Shown: one piece after another, positions 1 through 8,419 of the stretch
How the letters are laid out: each line of letters starts with the position of its first letter
Numbering within the stretch: the first letter of the stretch is position 1
Assembly (NCBI RefSeq): GCF_003634555.1
Contig: NZ_RBKS01000001.1
Coordinates: 3,720,001 to 3,784,000, forward strand
Direction of reading: 5' to 3'
Length of the DNA stretch: 64,000 bases
DNA from: Frondihabitans australicus
GTDB taxonomy: Bacteria; Actinomycetota; Actinomycetes; Actinomycetales; Microbacteriaceae
The notes under the pieces: generated by a model
Databases searched by the model: none
What the model was told of the DNA's origin: nothing
What the model saw: only the letters and a program-made list of their open reading frames with translations
Program-made: the position numbers and the translations under genes

Positions 1-210
1 GCCCGCCGCGTTCAGCTGTCCCATCACGTCCCGGGCGGTCGACCGGAGCGCGTCCCACCAGTCGTCCGACGACTGCTCGCCCCAGCCCGGATGGGGCGAC
101 CGACGGTCGAGCGGCGCACGGCTGCTGGCGACGGCCGTCCCGTCGGCGTCGAAGGCGACCGCCTTCACGCCCGTCGTCGAGGCGTCTACTCCCAGCACGA
201 TCGGGCTCAT
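1..210 (-). CDS. FGGY-family carbohydrate kinase, N-terminal part (cut by window edge)
   Basis: Only the first 70 codons are inside the window. They read MSPIVLGVDASTTGVKAVAF, the first phosphate-binding loop (GVDxSTTxxKA) of FGGY sugar/polyol kinases such as xylulokinase, glycerol kinase and erythritol kinase. The start overlaps the stop of the upstream GpsA-like gene as ATGA, so the two are translationally coupled in a left-pointing operon that begins at the aldo/keto reductase near 2.3 kb. The substrate cannot be told from this fragment. Neighbouring oxidoreductases suggest a polyol or ketose that is phosphorylated and oxidised, which is inference. Confidence 0.85.
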   Translation of the reverse strand, partial: MSPIVLGVDASTTGVKAVAFDADGTAVASSRAPLDRRSPHPGWGEQSSDDWWDALRSTARDVMGQLNAAG

Positions 211-1295
211 CGGCGGGCCTCCGCGACGACGACCGGCGGCAGGGCGGCGGCGCTCAGCTCGGTCAAGGGATCCCCGGCTCCTGAGATCATGCGGTGGACC
301 GCGTGGAGGAGCGGCAGCCGCGACTCGGCGTCGTCGAACAGCTGGGCCGCGAGCGCGACCGCGAGCCCGGCCGCGGGCACTCCCTCGACCGTCTGCTTCT
401 CGGCGACCATCGTCTCGAGGGCGTCGTGGGCGGTCTGCCCGGCCCCGATGCGGCTTCCGTAGACCTTGTTGCGACCGGAGAGTCCGGTCACCTCGAGATC
501 GCCCGTTCCGGCCAGGCCGTAGACGGTGTCGATCGATCCGCCGATCCCGCGCGCCACGATCGACATCTCGCGGACCGACTGCGCGAAGATCGCCGACTTC
601 AGGTTGTGCCAGGGGTGCGACGTGGCGTCGGCGAGGCCGTCGGCGAATCCGAGCGCGATCGCGAACACGTTCTTCAGTGGCGCCGCGACCTCCAGCCCGA
701 GATCGTCCGCGATCGGCTCGACGTGATACGAGTCGGTCTGGATCAGGGCGGCCACCGATCGCGCGACGTCGACGTCGCTGCAGCCGTAGACGGTCGCGGT
801 GGGGCCCCCGGCGGCGACCTCGTTGGCCTTGCACGGGCCTCCCACGGCGACGATCGACGGAGCCGCGAGCTCCGCCTCCGAGAAGTGGCGTCGGATCGCA
901 TCGGGCAGGAGTCGGATGGCGCCCGACGGGTCCGCCAAGAACCCCTTGCTGGTCAGCCCGAGCACGCCGACCGTCGACAGCCACGGTGCGGCGCGGCGGA
1001 CGACGGCGTCGACGCCCTCCGAGGCGACCGCCAGGAAGACGAGGTCGCTCCCGGTGAGGGCGGCTTCCAGCTCATCCGAGCGGAACAGCTGTGTGCCCTC
1101 CGCGACGTGCACGTCGGTGCGGGGATGCGGGGCACCGGCGGCGACGAGATCGAGGACGTCGTCGTCGAGCCAGGTGCCCCAGAGACGCACCGAGTGCCCT
1201 CGTTGGCGCAGCGGCGTCGCGAGCGCGGAGCCCATGGCTCCTGCACCCAGGATCGTGACGGTCGTGCCGGTGCTCGCCGGCGGGTTTCCAGGCAT
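207..1295 (-). CDS. GpsA-like NAD(P)-dependent glycerol-3-phosphate dehydrogenase family protein
   Basis: The 362-residue protein has an N-terminal Rossmann loop (ILGAGAMGSA), then GLTSKGF, a GGPCKANEVA segment (GPS-x-A-x-E-V in GpsA), the catalytic-lysine region APLKNVFAIA and the GLAGTGDLEVT segment. These are the ordered hallmarks of GpsA, and the length fits (about 330-360). GpsA normally interconverts dihydroxyacetone phosphate and sn-glycerol 3-phosphate for lipid synthesis. Here the gene lies between an aldo/keto reductase (29 bp upstream) and an FGGY kinase (4-bp overlap) under a LacI regulator, so I infer a catabolic paralogue acting on a phosphorylated polyol or hydroxy acid. The ATG start is preceded by GAAGGAG. 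A second, biosynthetic gpsA would be expected elsewhere in the genome. Confidence 0.85.
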   Translation of the reverse strand: MPGNPPASTGTTVTILGAGAMGSALATPLRQRGHSVRLWGTWLDDDVLDLVAAGAPHPRTDVHVAEGTQLFRSDELEAALTGSDLVFLAVASEGVDAVVRRAAPWLSTVGVLGLTSKGFLADPSGAIRLLPDAIRRHFSEAELAAPSIVAVGGPCKANEVAAGGPTATVYGCSDVDVARSVAALIQTDSYHVEPIADDLGLEVAAPLKNVFAIALGFADGLADATSHPWHNLKSAIFAQSVREMSIVARGIGGSIDTVYGLAGTGDLEVTGLSGRNKVYGSRIGAGQTAHDALETMVAEKQTVEGVPAAGLAVALAAQLFDDAESRLPLLHAVHRMISGAGDPLTELSAAALPPVVVAEARR

Positions 1296-1324
1296 CGTGA
1301 CTCCTTCGTCGTGATGCGGCGTGC

Positions 1325-2305
1325 CTACGCCGCCGGTGCCGAGAGCAGGCTCTCGATCGTGTCCATCTGTGTCGGCGAGAGGGCGCCCGCCGCCAGCACT
1401 CCGGCGTCGTCGACGACCTGGGCGACGGTGCGCATGCCGGGGATCGGGATGCACGCGGGGCTGCGGGCCAGGAGCCAGCCGAGCGCGCCCTGGGCGAGCG
1501 TCCGCCCGTCTTCGGTGAGGACACCGCGGATCCGCTCCAGACGGCCGAGCCGGTCGCCCTGCTCTCCGTCGAAGTCCCAGGAGCGGCGGACGTCCATGGC
1601 CGAGAACGTCGTCTCGCGCGACATCGACCCGGTCAGCAGCCCCATGCCCAGCGGGCTCCGGACGATGCTGGCGAGGCCGTTCCGCTCGCAGACCTCGAGG
1701 GTCGCGGCGTTCCCGCTCAGGATGTTGAACGCCTGCTGGATCGCCGCGCAGTGCGGGCTCCGCGCGATGTACTCGGCGCGCGCCGTGTCGTCGGTGCTCC
1801 AGCCGAAGGCGCAGATCTTGCCTTCGGCCACGAGCTCTTCGAGCGTCTCGATGACGTCGTCGACGTCGGCGATCTCGTGCTGGCCCAGATGGAACTGGTA
1901 GAGGTCGATGGCGTCGCGGCCGAGGCGCCCGAGGCTCGCCTCGCAGGCCTGCCGGATGTACGCGGGCGACGCGTCCGTTCCCGGCGACTCGCGGGTTTCC
2001 TCGTCGTACGTGTAACCGAACTTCGTCGCGACGACCACCCGATCGCCGAGCGGGCCGAGCACGCCGCCGAGCACCCGCTCGCTGTGGCCGCACCCGTAGA
2101 CGTCGGCCGTGTCGAAGAACGTAATGCCGGCGTCGAGCGCGGCGTGGATCGCGGCCACGGATTCGTCGTCGTCGACCACGCCCCATCCGATTGGCTCGCC
2201 TCGGCGCCAGTGCGGGCCTCCCATGGCCCAGGAGCCGAGGCCCACGGCGCTCACGACGGGGCCGCCGCTGCCGAGGGTGCGAGGGGCGGCAGGCGATTGC
2301 GGCAT
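1325..2305 (-). CDS. Aldo/keto reductase
   Basis: A 326-residue NAD(P)H-dependent oxidoreductase of the TIM-barrel AKR superfamily. The active-site tetrad is visible: Asp and Tyr in FFDTADVYG, Lys in VVATKFGY and His in LYQFHLG. The C-terminal segment ARSPACIPIPGMRT matches the cofactor-binding end of the family. It is the first gene of a left-pointing operon with the GpsA-like gene and the FGGY kinase, divergent from a LacI regulator. The ATG at 2305 is preceded by AAGGAG; an in-frame upstream extension exists but lacks a ribosome site. The likely role is oxidation or reduction of the sugar or polyol handled by the operon; the substrate is unknown. Confidence 0.88.
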   Translation of the reverse strand: MPQSPAAPRTLGSGGPVVSAVGLGSWAMGGPHWRRGEPIGWGVVDDDESVAAIHAALDAGITFFDTADVYGCGHSERVLGGVLGPLGDRVVVATKFGYTYDEETRESPGTDASPAYIRQACEASLGRLGRDAIDLYQFHLGQHEIADVDDVIETLEELVAEGKICAFGWSTDDTARAEYIARSPHCAAIQQAFNILSGNAATLEVCERNGLASIVRSPLGMGLLTGSMSRETTFSAMDVRRSWDFDGEQGDRLGRLERIRGVLTEDGRTLAQGALGWLLARSPACIPIPGMRTVAQVVDDAGVLAAGALSPTQMDTIESLLSAPAA

Positions 2306-2324
2306 TGCATTCTCCTTGAGAAAC

Positions 2325-2334
2325 TTTCGCGAAA
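2325..2334. promoter_or_regulatory. LacI-type operator (TTTCGCGAAA)
   Basis: A perfect 10-bp palindrome with a central CG, the usual form of LacI-family half-sites. It lies 20 bp upstream of the aldo/keto reductase start in the divergent region shared with the LacI gene. The flank AAACTTTCGC is repeated exactly at 3545-3554, upstream of the ABC importer. I infer one repressor controlling both transcription units. Confidence 0.6.
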
Positions 2335-2443
2335 TATGTCGCTCCATGATGAGCCTAGCCTTCGGAATGCGTTTCGCACGGAAGCGAGCGATTTTCGCGA
2401 CCAACGGTCTCGCGGGGGGCCGGGCGGCTACTACAGTGTCGCC

Positions 2444-3472
2444 ATGTCGGATGACCTTCTGACGCCCACGACAGGGCGAGTCACCCTCGCGGTGATCGCC
2501 GATCAGGCCGCCGTCTCAGTGTCGACGGTGTCGAAGGTTCTGAACGGCAAGGGCGGTGTCTCGGATCCTGTTCGCGCCCGCATCGAAGAGCTCCTACACG
2601 AGCACGGCTACAACCGCCGCATGCCCGCCGAGCCCGAGCGGCCGCTTATTGAGCTGGTCTTCTACGAGATGGAGACTCCAGGGGTCTACGAGGTGATCAA
2701 GGGTGCCGAGCACGTCGCGCGCGCGAACGGCCTGGGCCTCATCGTCACGCAGAGCGGCACCCGGGTGCACCCCGACGACCGCTGGATCTCCGACGTCGTG
2801 CGGCGGAAGCCGATCGGCGTGGTGCTCAATTGCTCCGACCTCACGGCATCACAGAAGAAGCAGCTCCGCACACGGAATATCCCGTTCGTGGTGCTCGACC
2901 CTGCCGGCAGCCCCGCCCCGGACGTGCCCTCGATCGGCTCCGCGAATTGGTCGGGTGGCCTTCTGGCGACGCAGCACCTCATCGAGCTGGGGCACCGCGA
3001 CATCGGCATCATCACAGGGCCGGCCGAGATGATGTGTTCGCAGGCGCGAATCTCGGGGTATCGCTCCGCACTCGAGGCGGCCGCTATCCCATTCCGGCCG
3101 GAGTACCTCGTCCCCGGCGAGTTCCTCCAGAAAGACGGCATCGCGGGCGGGACGGCGCTCTTGTCCCTGCCGAACCCGCCCACCGCGATATTCGCGGGCA
3201 GCGACCTCCAGGCCCTGGGGGTGTACGAGGCCGCTCGGTCTAAGGGGCTCTCCATTCCCGATGACCTCTCAGTCGTCGGCTATGACGATCTGCCCCTCGC
3301 TGAGTGGGCGGGGCCACCGATGACAACGATTCGACAACCGATCGTCGAGATGGCAGAGCAGGCAACTAGCCTCGTTCTCCGGCTGAGCACGGGAAGCGCG
3401 CCCGAGCGAGTCCGCGTCGAATTGGCGACGGACCTCATCGTGCGCTCCAGCACGAAGCGCTTTTCGGGATAG
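2444..3472 (+). CDS. LacI-family transcriptional regulator
   Basis: A 342-residue regulator. The N-terminal helix-turn-helix and hinge read LAVIADQAAVSVSTVSKVLN (about residues 12-31), followed by a periplasmic-binding-protein-like effector domain ending in SVVGYDDLPLAEWAGPPMTT, typical of sugar-responsive LacI repressors. The ATG at 2444 is chosen because the helix-turn-helix then begins about a dozen residues in; the longer reading frame upstream is antisense to the reductase. It sits between the left-pointing reductase operon and the right-pointing ABC importer, and both have the same operator-like sequence, so it probably represses both until a sugar or its phosphate binds. Confidence 0.92.
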   Translation: MSDDLLTPTTGRVTLAVIADQAAVSVSTVSKVLNGKGGVSDPVRARIEELLHEHGYNRRMPAEPERPLIELVFYEMETPGVYEVIKGAEHVARANGLGLIVTQSGTRVHPDDRWISDVVRRKPIGVVLNCSDLTASQKKQLRTRNIPFVVLDPAGSPAPDVPSIGSANWSGGLLATQHLIELGHRDIGIITGPAEMMCSQARISGYRSALEAAAIPFRPEYLVPGEFLQKDGIAGGTALLSLPNPPTAIFAGSDLQALGVYEAARSKGLSIPDDLSVVGYDDLPLAEWAGPPMTTIRQPIVEMAEQATSLVLRLSTGSAPERVRVELATDLIVRSSTKRFSG

Positions 3473-3544
3473 CCCGCCAAAGAAGACCGCCCCACGCCGA
3501 TGAGATCCCGGCTGGGGGCATTGGTTTTGCGCTGCGTTTGTACG

Positions 3545-3599
3545 AAACTTTCGCATAAAAAAGAGATTCTTGACAAGCTTTTTATCGCGCGGGTACCTT
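3545..3599 (+). promoter_or_regulatory. Promoter and operator of the ABC importer operon
   Basis: AAACTTTCGC at 3545-3554 repeats the left half of the operator at 2321-2334. It is followed by a consensus -35 box TTGACA at 3570-3575 and, after an 18-bp spacer, TACCTT at 3594-3599 as a plausible -10. The rest of the 254-bp gap between the LacI and binding-protein genes shows nothing else recognisable except the ribosome site GGAGGA near 3715-3720. Confidence 0.5.
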
Positions 3600-3726
3600 G
3601 CCAACCAGTCGCTAGTCGCAAGGCGATGCACCTGAGTTCCCGCAATTCCCTGGCAGTGTCGCCACGCAATCAGGCGGCACCAGGCACGGTCACAAAGCTG
3701 TGGCCGTCGACACTGGAGGAGAAATC

Positions 3727-5097
3727 ATGTTCCGCAGTACACGGACGAAGCGTCTGGTTCGCCTGACCGCAGTCCTCGCCGCAGCGAGTGCGGCTGCGCT
3801 CGGTCTCGCCGGATGCAGCGGCTCCGGGGCGGGCAGCGCCGGGTCCGCCACCTCGGGCAACATCACGTGGTGGGGATGGACGCCGCAGCCCAACAACGCG
3901 AAGACCTACATCGCCGACTTCAACAAGAAGTACCCGAACATCCACGTGACCTACAAGCAGGTCACGATCGACGGCTGGAACGCCGCTCTGCGCCCAGCCC
4001 TGGCATCGTCGAACGGCCCGGACGTGTTCAACATCTCACCCGGCCAGTACATGACCGCGTTTGCCGGCTCGGCGATCGACCTGAAGCCCGCCGTCGAGAA
4101 GGCGCTCGGCAGCGACTGGAAATCGAAGTTGGCTCCGACCAACGTCACGGGACTGAGCACGTCAAGCGGGAAGCTCGCGGCAGTCTCGGCTGGATCGACC
4201 TCCGCCGGATCTCTGTGGATCAACGCCGACCTCTTCAAGAAGTACGACCTCCAGCCGCCGAAGACCCTCGCCGACTGGAAGAACGTCTGCTCGGTCTTCA
4301 AGTCGCACGGCGTCGGCTGCTTCGTGCAGGGCGTCGGCCAGGTCGCGTTCGACCAGGACACCCTCCAGTCGATCGCCGACAGCGTCCAGCCCGGCATGTG
4401 GACCAAGGCCACTCAGGGCAAGGTGAAGTGGACCGACCCGGTCTTCGTCAAGACGCTCGACATCTGGAAGTCGATGTTCAAAGACGGCATCTTCGAAGAC
4501 GGGGCCCTGGGTGTGCAGCAGTACCCCGACGCGAGCAATGACTTCATGTCGCAGAAGTACGCGATGGTCATGATGGGTACGTGGTACATGCAGTACGCCA
4601 CTCAGGACGGCATGTCGGCCGCGATCTCGGCGGCGGGCGTCGGCACCCCCGTCAAATTCCCGATCCTGCCCATCAGCTTCCCCGACGTCGCGGGCAAGGG
4701 GAACCCGGCGACGCTGTTCGGCGACTCCGACTACGGCCTGGCCGTCAACGCGAAGTCGAAGCAACAAGCGGCCGCGACCACCTTCGCCGTGTGGCTCGGA
4801 ACGTCGAAGGCCGGACAGCAGGCGATCGCGGACGGCCTCAACGACATCCCGTCGCTCAAGGGCGTCAACGCGAACTGGGATGCGATCAAGCTCGTCGACC
4901 CGACGACGCAGAAGTCGGCACTAACCACCCTCACCCAGCAGGCCACCGCCTCGTCCGAGCCGCGACTCAGCACGGTGAGTGCGAACCTGCAGACGGCGAT
5001 CGGTGTGGCAGCTACGACGGTGGCGGCGGGTAAGGCGACGCCGGCCCAGGCAGTCCAGACCCTGCAGACCGCGTCCACCTCGGCCGGGAGCAACTGA
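3727..5097 (+). CDS. Sugar ABC transporter solute-binding lipoprotein
   Basis: A 456-residue family 1 extracellular binding protein. The N-terminus has a basic stretch (MFRSTRTKRLVR), a hydrophobic segment and a lipobox LAGC near residue 29, so it should be lipid-anchored outside the membrane. The mature part starts with ITWWGWTP, and DVFNISPGQY fits the conserved region that precedes the ligand cleft. ATG 3727 follows GGAGGA by six bases. It is the first gene of an operon with two permeases and three enzymes. No ATPase gene is present, which is usual where a shared MsiK-type ATPase energises several importers. The ligand is not identifiable. Confidence 0.92.
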   Translation: MFRSTRTKRLVRLTAVLAAASAAALGLAGCSGSGAGSAGSATSGNITWWGWTPQPNNAKTYIADFNKKYPNIHVTYKQVTIDGWNAALRPALASSNGPDVFNISPGQYMTAFAGSAIDLKPAVEKALGSDWKSKLAPTNVTGLSTSSGKLAAVSAGSTSAGSLWINADLFKKYDLQPPKTLADWKNVCSVFKSHGVGCFVQGVGQVAFDQDTLQSIADSVQPGMWTKATQGKVKWTDPVFVKTLDIWKSMFKDGIFEDGALGVQQYPDASNDFMSQKYAMVMMGTWYMQYATQDGMSAAISAAGVGTPVKFPILPISFPDVAGKGNPATLFGDSDYGLAVNAKSKQQAAATTFAVWLGTSKAGQQAIADGLNDIPSLKGVNANWDAIKLVDPTTQKSALTTLTQQATASSEPRLSTVSANLQTAIGVAATTVAAGKATPAQAVQTLQTASTSAGSN

Positions 5098-5148
5098 CCG
5101 GCGACGTTCCGAGCGAACCGCCTTCGACAATCGATCAAGGACGACACT

Positions 5149-6096
5149 GTGGCATCCACGACACCCGTCACCGTTCCCCGACCGCGAGACACGACACCGC
5201 GTTCTCGCGGCGGGGGGCGCCCCGCAAAGCGACTCCAACTACGGCCCTCCGGACTCCCCTGGATCCTGCCGGCCCTAGTGCTCGTCGTCGGCCTCCTCTA
5301 TTACTGCATCGGCTACACCGGCTACATCTCGACGCTGACGTGGAACGGCACTGACATCGAGAAGCTCCACGTCGGGCTGGCGAACTACGTGGCGGCGCTG
5401 CAGGATCCGGTGTTCTGGAAGGCGCTGTTCCACACCGTCGTCTACTTCGTGACGACGTTCGTGATCCAGACCGCGCTCGGCGTCTTCTTCGCCCTGCTGC
5501 TGCACTCGCGGGTGCGGCTCGGCGCGCTTTACAAGATCATCCTGTTCGTGCCGGTGGTGCTCGCGCCGGCCGTGATGGCGCCGGTGTTCCGGCAGGTCTT
5601 CGCCGCCGACGGGCAGTTCAACTTCGTGCTCGACCACATCGGCCTGTCGTCGCTGGCGCAGCCCTGGCTGGCGCAGTCGAGCACGGCCCTACCGGTGATC
5701 ATGTCGATCACGATCTGGGAGTGGACAGGCCTCACGTTCATCCTTTACTACGCGGCCATGGGCCAGATCGAGCCGGAGATGCTGGAGGCCGCGCGGCTTG
5801 ACGGCGCGGGCAACGGGCGCGTGCTCTGGAGCATCATCTGGCCGAGCCTCCGCGGCACGACGACGGCACTGCTGATGCTCAGCGCGATCAGCGCGCTGAA
5901 GACCTTCGACATCCCGTACCTGGTCACCGTCGGCGGGCCGAACTACTCCACCGAGTTCCTCGGCACGCTCATCTACCGACAGTCGATCCCGCAGAGCAAC
6001 GTCGGGTACGGCGCCGCCCTCTCGATCCTGCTGCTGATCCTGGCCCTCGGGCTGGCGATCGTGCTGCAGCTCGTCGGGCGCGAGAGGAAGAACTGA
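5149..6096 (+). CDS. Sugar ABC transporter permease, MalF/UgpA type
   Basis: A 315-residue inner-membrane protein with about six transmembrane segments. The cytoplasmic EAA loop (EAARLDGAGNGRVLWSIIWP), near residue 205, is where the ATPase docks. The GTG start is preceded by AAGGAC. The 51-bp gap after the binding protein and the one-base overlap with the next permease indicate one mRNA. It forms the heterodimeric channel with the following gene. Confidence 0.93.
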   Translation: MASTTPVTVPRPRDTTPRSRGGGRPAKRLQLRPSGLPWILPALVLVVGLLYYCIGYTGYISTLTWNGTDIEKLHVGLANYVAALQDPVFWKALFHTVVYFVTTFVIQTALGVFFALLLHSRVRLGALYKIILFVPVVLAPAVMAPVFRQVFAADGQFNFVLDHIGLSSLAQPWLAQSSTALPVIMSITIWEWTGLTFILYYAAMGQIEPEMLEAARLDGAGNGRVLWSIIWPSLRGTTTALLMLSAISALKTFDIPYLVTVGGPNYSTEFLGTLIYRQSIPQSNVGYGAALSILLLILALGLAIVLQLVGRERKN

Positions 6097-6887
6097 TGTT
6101 CATCGAAGCCCGCTCCCGCCGCGCGCGGATCATCATGCAGGTGGTGCTGAGCCTCGCGGTGCTGCCCTACCTCTTCCCCCTCATCGCGATGGTGCAGGGA
6201 TCCCTGTCGGGCCAGGGCTGGACCAACTACGCCCGCGTGCTCGCGGTGCCCGGCTTCGCGCTGTTCTTCCGCAACAGCGCGATCATCGCGGCCATCACGA
6301 TCGCCCTCGTGCTCGCGGTGACGATGCTCGCGGCGTTCGGCTTCTCGAAGCTGCACATGCGTGCCCGCGAGATGTACTTCTGGGCTCTGCTCGCCTGCCT
6401 GACACTGCCCGAGGTGGTGCTGCTCACGCCGCTCTTCGTGACCGCGTCGACGCTGGGGCTCTACAACACGTACTGGTCGGTGATCCTGCCCCTCGCCGCC
6501 CTGCAGGTACCTTTCGCGGTTCTGCTCGCAAGGAACTTCGTCAACGGGATCCCCGATGAGCTCTTCGAGGCGTCGCGAGTCGACGGTGCCAGCGTTTATC
6601 AGTCGTTCTGGTACATCATCGTGCCGCTGACTCGTCCGATCATGGCGTCGATCGTCATCATCACCCTCATCGCCGCGTGGAACGACTACCTGTTCCCGCT
6701 CGTGTTCTTGCAGGACACGGGGACGCAGACAGTGACTCTCATCCCGCAGTTCTTCGTGGGCCAGTTCACGAACGACCAGACGAAGGTCCTCGCCTCGGCG
6801 GTCATCACGGCCCTGCCCGAGGTCGTCGCCTATCTCTGCCTGCAGCGCCTGTTCGAACGCGGCCTCGCCGCGGGCGCTCTCAAGTAA
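6096..6887 (+). CDS. Sugar ABC transporter permease, MalG/UgpE type
   Basis: A 263-residue second permease with the EAA motif EASRVDGASVYQSFWYIIVP in the C-terminal half and the WNDYLFPLVF segment typical of MalG-like subunits. The start overlaps the preceding stop (TGATG), so it is translationally coupled. Together with the previous permease and the binding lipoprotein it makes a carbohydrate importer lacking a local ATPase. Confidence 0.93.
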   Translation: MFIEARSRRARIIMQVVLSLAVLPYLFPLIAMVQGSLSGQGWTNYARVLAVPGFALFFRNSAIIAAITIALVLAVTMLAAFGFSKLHMRAREMYFWALLACLTLPEVVLLTPLFVTASTLGLYNTYWSVILPLAALQVPFAVLLARNFVNGIPDELFEASRVDGASVYQSFWYIIVPLTRPIMASIVIITLIAAWNDYLFPLVFLQDTGTQTVTLIPQFFVGQFTNDQTKVLASAVITALPEVVAYLCLQRLFERGLAAGALK

Positions 6888-6931
6888 GACCAGCACACCC
6901 CACCGATCAGAAACCCCTCCGAAGGAGAACC

Positions 6932-7297
6932 ATGCCTCTCATCCGAGTCGACCTCGACCGAGCCCTGTTCGACGAGAAGCACGACCAGATCAGCACCGAG
7001 ATCCACCAAGCGCAGATCGATGCACTCGAGATCCCCGCCGACGACAAGTTCCAGACCTTCCATCCTCACGGCGCGGGCGAGCTCAAGTTCGACCCGACCT
7101 ACGGCGGCGTCGACCGGCAGAGCCTCGTCATCATCCAGATCCTGATGGTGCGTCGCTACACCGTCGAGATCAAGCGTCGCCTGTACCGCGCGATCGTCGA
7201 ACGGCTCGAAGCCATCGGGATCAGGCGCGAGGACATCCAGATCGGCGTCGTCGAGAACTACTACGAGGACTGGTTCGCCGGCACGCTCGCCGACTGA
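6932..7297 (+). CDS. Tautomerase family protein (Tautomerase_2-like)
   Basis: A 121-residue protein beginning MPLIRVDL. After removal of Met, Pro1 would be the catalytic amino-terminal base of the tautomerase/MIF superfamily. The C-terminal VVENYYEDWFAG matches the 'VEN..EDW' signature of the YusQ-like branch, which keeps two beta-alpha-beta repeats in one chain. The ribosome site is GAAGGAG. Tautomerases interconvert keto and enol forms, and some dehalogenate. Its place between an importer and two sugar-type oxidoreductases suggests it tautomerises a dehydrated or oxidised sugar intermediate; that is inference. The exact substrate is unknown. Confidence 0.82.
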   Translation: MPLIRVDLDRALFDEKHDQISTEIHQAQIDALEIPADDKFQTFHPHGAGELKFDPTYGGVDRQSLVIIQILMVRRYTVEIKRRLYRAIVERLEAIGIRREDIQIGVVENYYEDWFAGTLAD

Positions 7298-7341
7298 CGA
7301 GCACTCGCGACCGACCGAACCACCGATCACAAGGGATCATC

Positions 7342-8391
7342 ATGACTTTCCACACTCCGCTTTCCGTGCTCTTCATCGGCGGCACAGGAACCATCAGCGC
7401 CTCGAGCGTGCGCCGAGCCGTCGCCGACGGCATGACCGTCACCGTCCTCAACCGGGGCGTCAACGCGGCCTCCCGCGACCTGCCCGACGAGGTGACGTGG
7501 CTCACCGCCGACGTCCACGACCCCGAGGCGGTCACGAATGCGGTCAGGGACAGGACGTTCGACTCGGTCGTGAACTTCCTGTCGTTCACCGCGGAGGACA
7601 CGGCCGCGTCCGTCGACCTCTTCCGCGACCGGACGAAGCAGTACATCCACATCAGCACGGCCTCTTTGTACGGCAAACCCGTGTTGCAGGTGCCGATCAC
7701 CGAGTCGACGCCGATCCACAACCGGTTCGTGGCCTACTCCCGGGCCAAGATCGAGGCCGAGAGAGTGCTCCAAGAGGCCTACGCGACGAGCGACTTCCCG
7801 ATGACGATCGTGCGTCCCTCGCACACCTACGATGACGCCAACCCACCGCTTCCCGGCGGGTGGACCGTCGTGGACCGCATCCTCCGCGGCGCCGAGATCC
7901 CCGTGCACGGAGACGGCACGTCCCTGTGGACCCTCACCCACTCCGACGATCTCGCCCAGGGTCTCATCGGCCTGATCGGCAACCCCCGTGCCATCGGCGA
8001 GGTGTTCCACATCACCAGCGATGACGTCTACACCTGGGACCAGATCTACACGATCGTCGCCGAAGCCCTCGGCACGAGGGCGAACCTCGTGCACATCGCG
8101 TCCGAGATGTTCACCGTGGCCGCACCCGAGTGGGGCTGGTCGGAGCTGTACCGGGGCGACCTGGGCCACAGTGCGATCTTCGACAACACGAAGATCCGCC
8201 GCTTCGTCCCGAGTTATTCGCCGCACCTGACGTTCCATCGTGCGGTCCTGAGAATGCTCGAGTGGCGCTCCGCCCATCCTGAGTCGACCGGATCCGACTC
8301 GAGCACCGAGGCGATCCTCGACCGGATGGTCGAGGGCTACCACCGTTCGCGGGCGGTCTTCGAGTCGCTCACGCCGGCACTCGCTCACTGA
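7342..8391 (+). CDS. NAD(P)-dependent epimerase/reductase, extended SDR family
   Basis: A 349-residue protein with a Rossmann nucleotide loop of the atypical form FIGGTGTIS at residues 11-19 and a probable catalytic YSRAK (Tyr and Lys four apart) near residue 133. It resembles extended SDRs that act on sugars or sugar nucleotides, although no UDP-binding signature was recognised. It lies 44 bp downstream of the tautomerase and 28 bp upstream of an aldo/keto reductase. I infer an oxidoreductase or epimerase step on the imported sugar. Confidence 0.82.
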   Translation: MTFHTPLSVLFIGGTGTISASSVRRAVADGMTVTVLNRGVNAASRDLPDEVTWLTADVHDPEAVTNAVRDRTFDSVVNFLSFTAEDTAASVDLFRDRTKQYIHISTASLYGKPVLQVPITESTPIHNRFVAYSRAKIEAERVLQEAYATSDFPMTIVRPSHTYDDANPPLPGGWTVVDRILRGAEIPVHGDGTSLWTLTHSDDLAQGLIGLIGNPRAIGEVFHITSDDVYTWDQIYTIVAEALGTRANLVHIASEMFTVAAPEWGWSELYRGDLGHSAIFDNTKIRRFVPSYSPHLTFHRAVLRMLEWRSAHPESTGSDSSTEAILDRMVEGYHRSRAVFESLTPALAH

Positions 8392-8419
8392 GTCCCCCAG
8401 TGCACACAGGGGCGAAGAG

